Shown here one piece after another: positions 63,731 through 64,000 of a stretch of DNA of 64,000 nucleotides. The stretch lies in NCBI GenBank assembly GCA_027315405.1, contig DAHUYB010000053.1, forward strand, positions 92,733 through 156,732. The letters are read 5' to 3'. Each line of letters starts with the position of its first letter. Position 1 is the stretch's first letter. Source of the DNA: Gammaproteobacteria bacterium (GTDB lineage Bacteria; Pseudomonadota; Gammaproteobacteria; Natronospirales; REEB76). The notes under the pieces were generated by a model. It saw nothing but the letters and a program-made list of their open reading frames with translations. It had not been told where the DNA came from and searched no databases. The position numbers were made by a program, and so were the translations under genes.

Positions 63731-64000
63731 ATGGATTCTCAATCCACCGACATGGCAAAACGCATCCCGGATTCATCGCAGGGTTCGCGTCACGGTATAG
63801 CCCGTGTGCTGTCGAAACGTGGCCTGTGCTCGCGCACGCAGGCGGCAGACTGGGTGAGATCTGGGCGGGTACGGGTCAATGGGCGGGTGATATTCGATCC
63901 CGAGCATCCGGTATCCGGTGAGCACGATCATATCGAAGTGGACGGCGCGGGCGCGCACGCCGCTAAACGAATCTATCTGATGCTGAATAAGCCGCGCGGA
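63731..64000 (+). CDS. RsuA-family pseudouridine synthase, N-terminus (cut by window edge)
   Basis: Reads open from an ATG at 63731 (a second ATG at 63752) to the right edge, 90 codons. An S4 RNA-binding domain is visible: IARVLSKRGLCSRTQAADW and VRSGRVRVNGRVI, followed by IYLMLNKPRG, the start of the RsuA/RluB/E/F catalytic domain. Modifies a uridine in rRNA; which one needs the missing C-terminal part. Confidence 0.88.
   Translation, partial: MDSQSTDMAKRIPDSSQGSRHGIARVLSKRGLCSRTQAADWVRSGRVRVNGRVIFDPEHPVSGEHDHIEVDGAGAHAAKRIYLMLNKPRG

Overview
The window is GC-rich, densely coded DNA from a proteobacterial chromosome. Several conserved gene orders point to a gammaproteobacterium: rhlB divergent from trxA-rho, cysQ beside a yrfG-type nucleotidase, and greB, ttcA, RNase AM and queD as single housekeeping genes. 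A three-gene 2-oxoacid oxidoreductase, two c-di-GMP enzymes plus an HD-GYP protein, and several electrophile and peroxide defence genes suggest a free-living, metabolically versatile organism. I cannot name the species. No rRNA, tRNA, CRISPR array, prophage or insertion sequence was seen.

Layout: 1-3.5 kb is the end of a minus-strand operon for an ABC-2 exporter, an acyl carrier protein and a ketosynthase that runs off the left edge. 3.8-9.1 kb holds a PIG-L deacetylase, a secreted phospholipase-D-type protein, several envelope proteins (FecR domain, zinc-ribbon membrane protein, lipoprotein) and DedA. 9.2-12.8 kb has two divergent GGDEF proteins. 12.9-17.6 kb is a korC-korA-korB-type operon followed by an overlooked 35-residue basic protein. 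18-24 kb is mixed: small proteins, a saccharopine dehydrogenase-like enzyme, trxC, greB and a broken polX. 24.3-31.3 kb is a catabolic and detoxification block: acyl-CoA dehydrogenase, then an ArsR regulator with OYE, GST and FMN reductase, then hemerythrin, SDR and msrA. 31.4-40.3 kb carries an ICMT-like enzyme, a PDZ-containing aspartyl protease, the large helicase Lhr, a DUF899 protein and a Kef antiporter. 40.4-48.9 kb is rich in membrane proteins: DUF3311/SSS symporter/SemiSWEET, an outer-membrane protein, NfeD/SPFH, and two small membrane proteins that share a duplicated upstream module. 49-58.2 kb has ttcA/HD-GYP, RNase AM, queD and hydrolases, then a LysE exporter inserted beside a cysQ remnant, then cysQ and yrfG. 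58.2-64 kb has rhlB/trxA/rho, purD, higBA and the start of a pseudouridine synthase.

Structures that ordinary gene calling would miss: (i) two arrays of the heptamer ACGCCTC (7 and 11 copies), each preceded by the same 33-nt leader and each lying between convergent genes, one of them supplying the last codons and stop of purD; (ii) two copies of a promoter-like module in front of two small membrane-protein genes; (iii) gene scars of polX and cysQ; (iv) a near-leaderless, palindrome-controlled arsR promoter; (v) the 35-residue Lys/Arg-rich protein; (vi) a SemiSWEET gene hidden behind the SSS symporter; (vii) the two edge-truncated genes. All functional calls rest on motifs read by eye; no database search was run.
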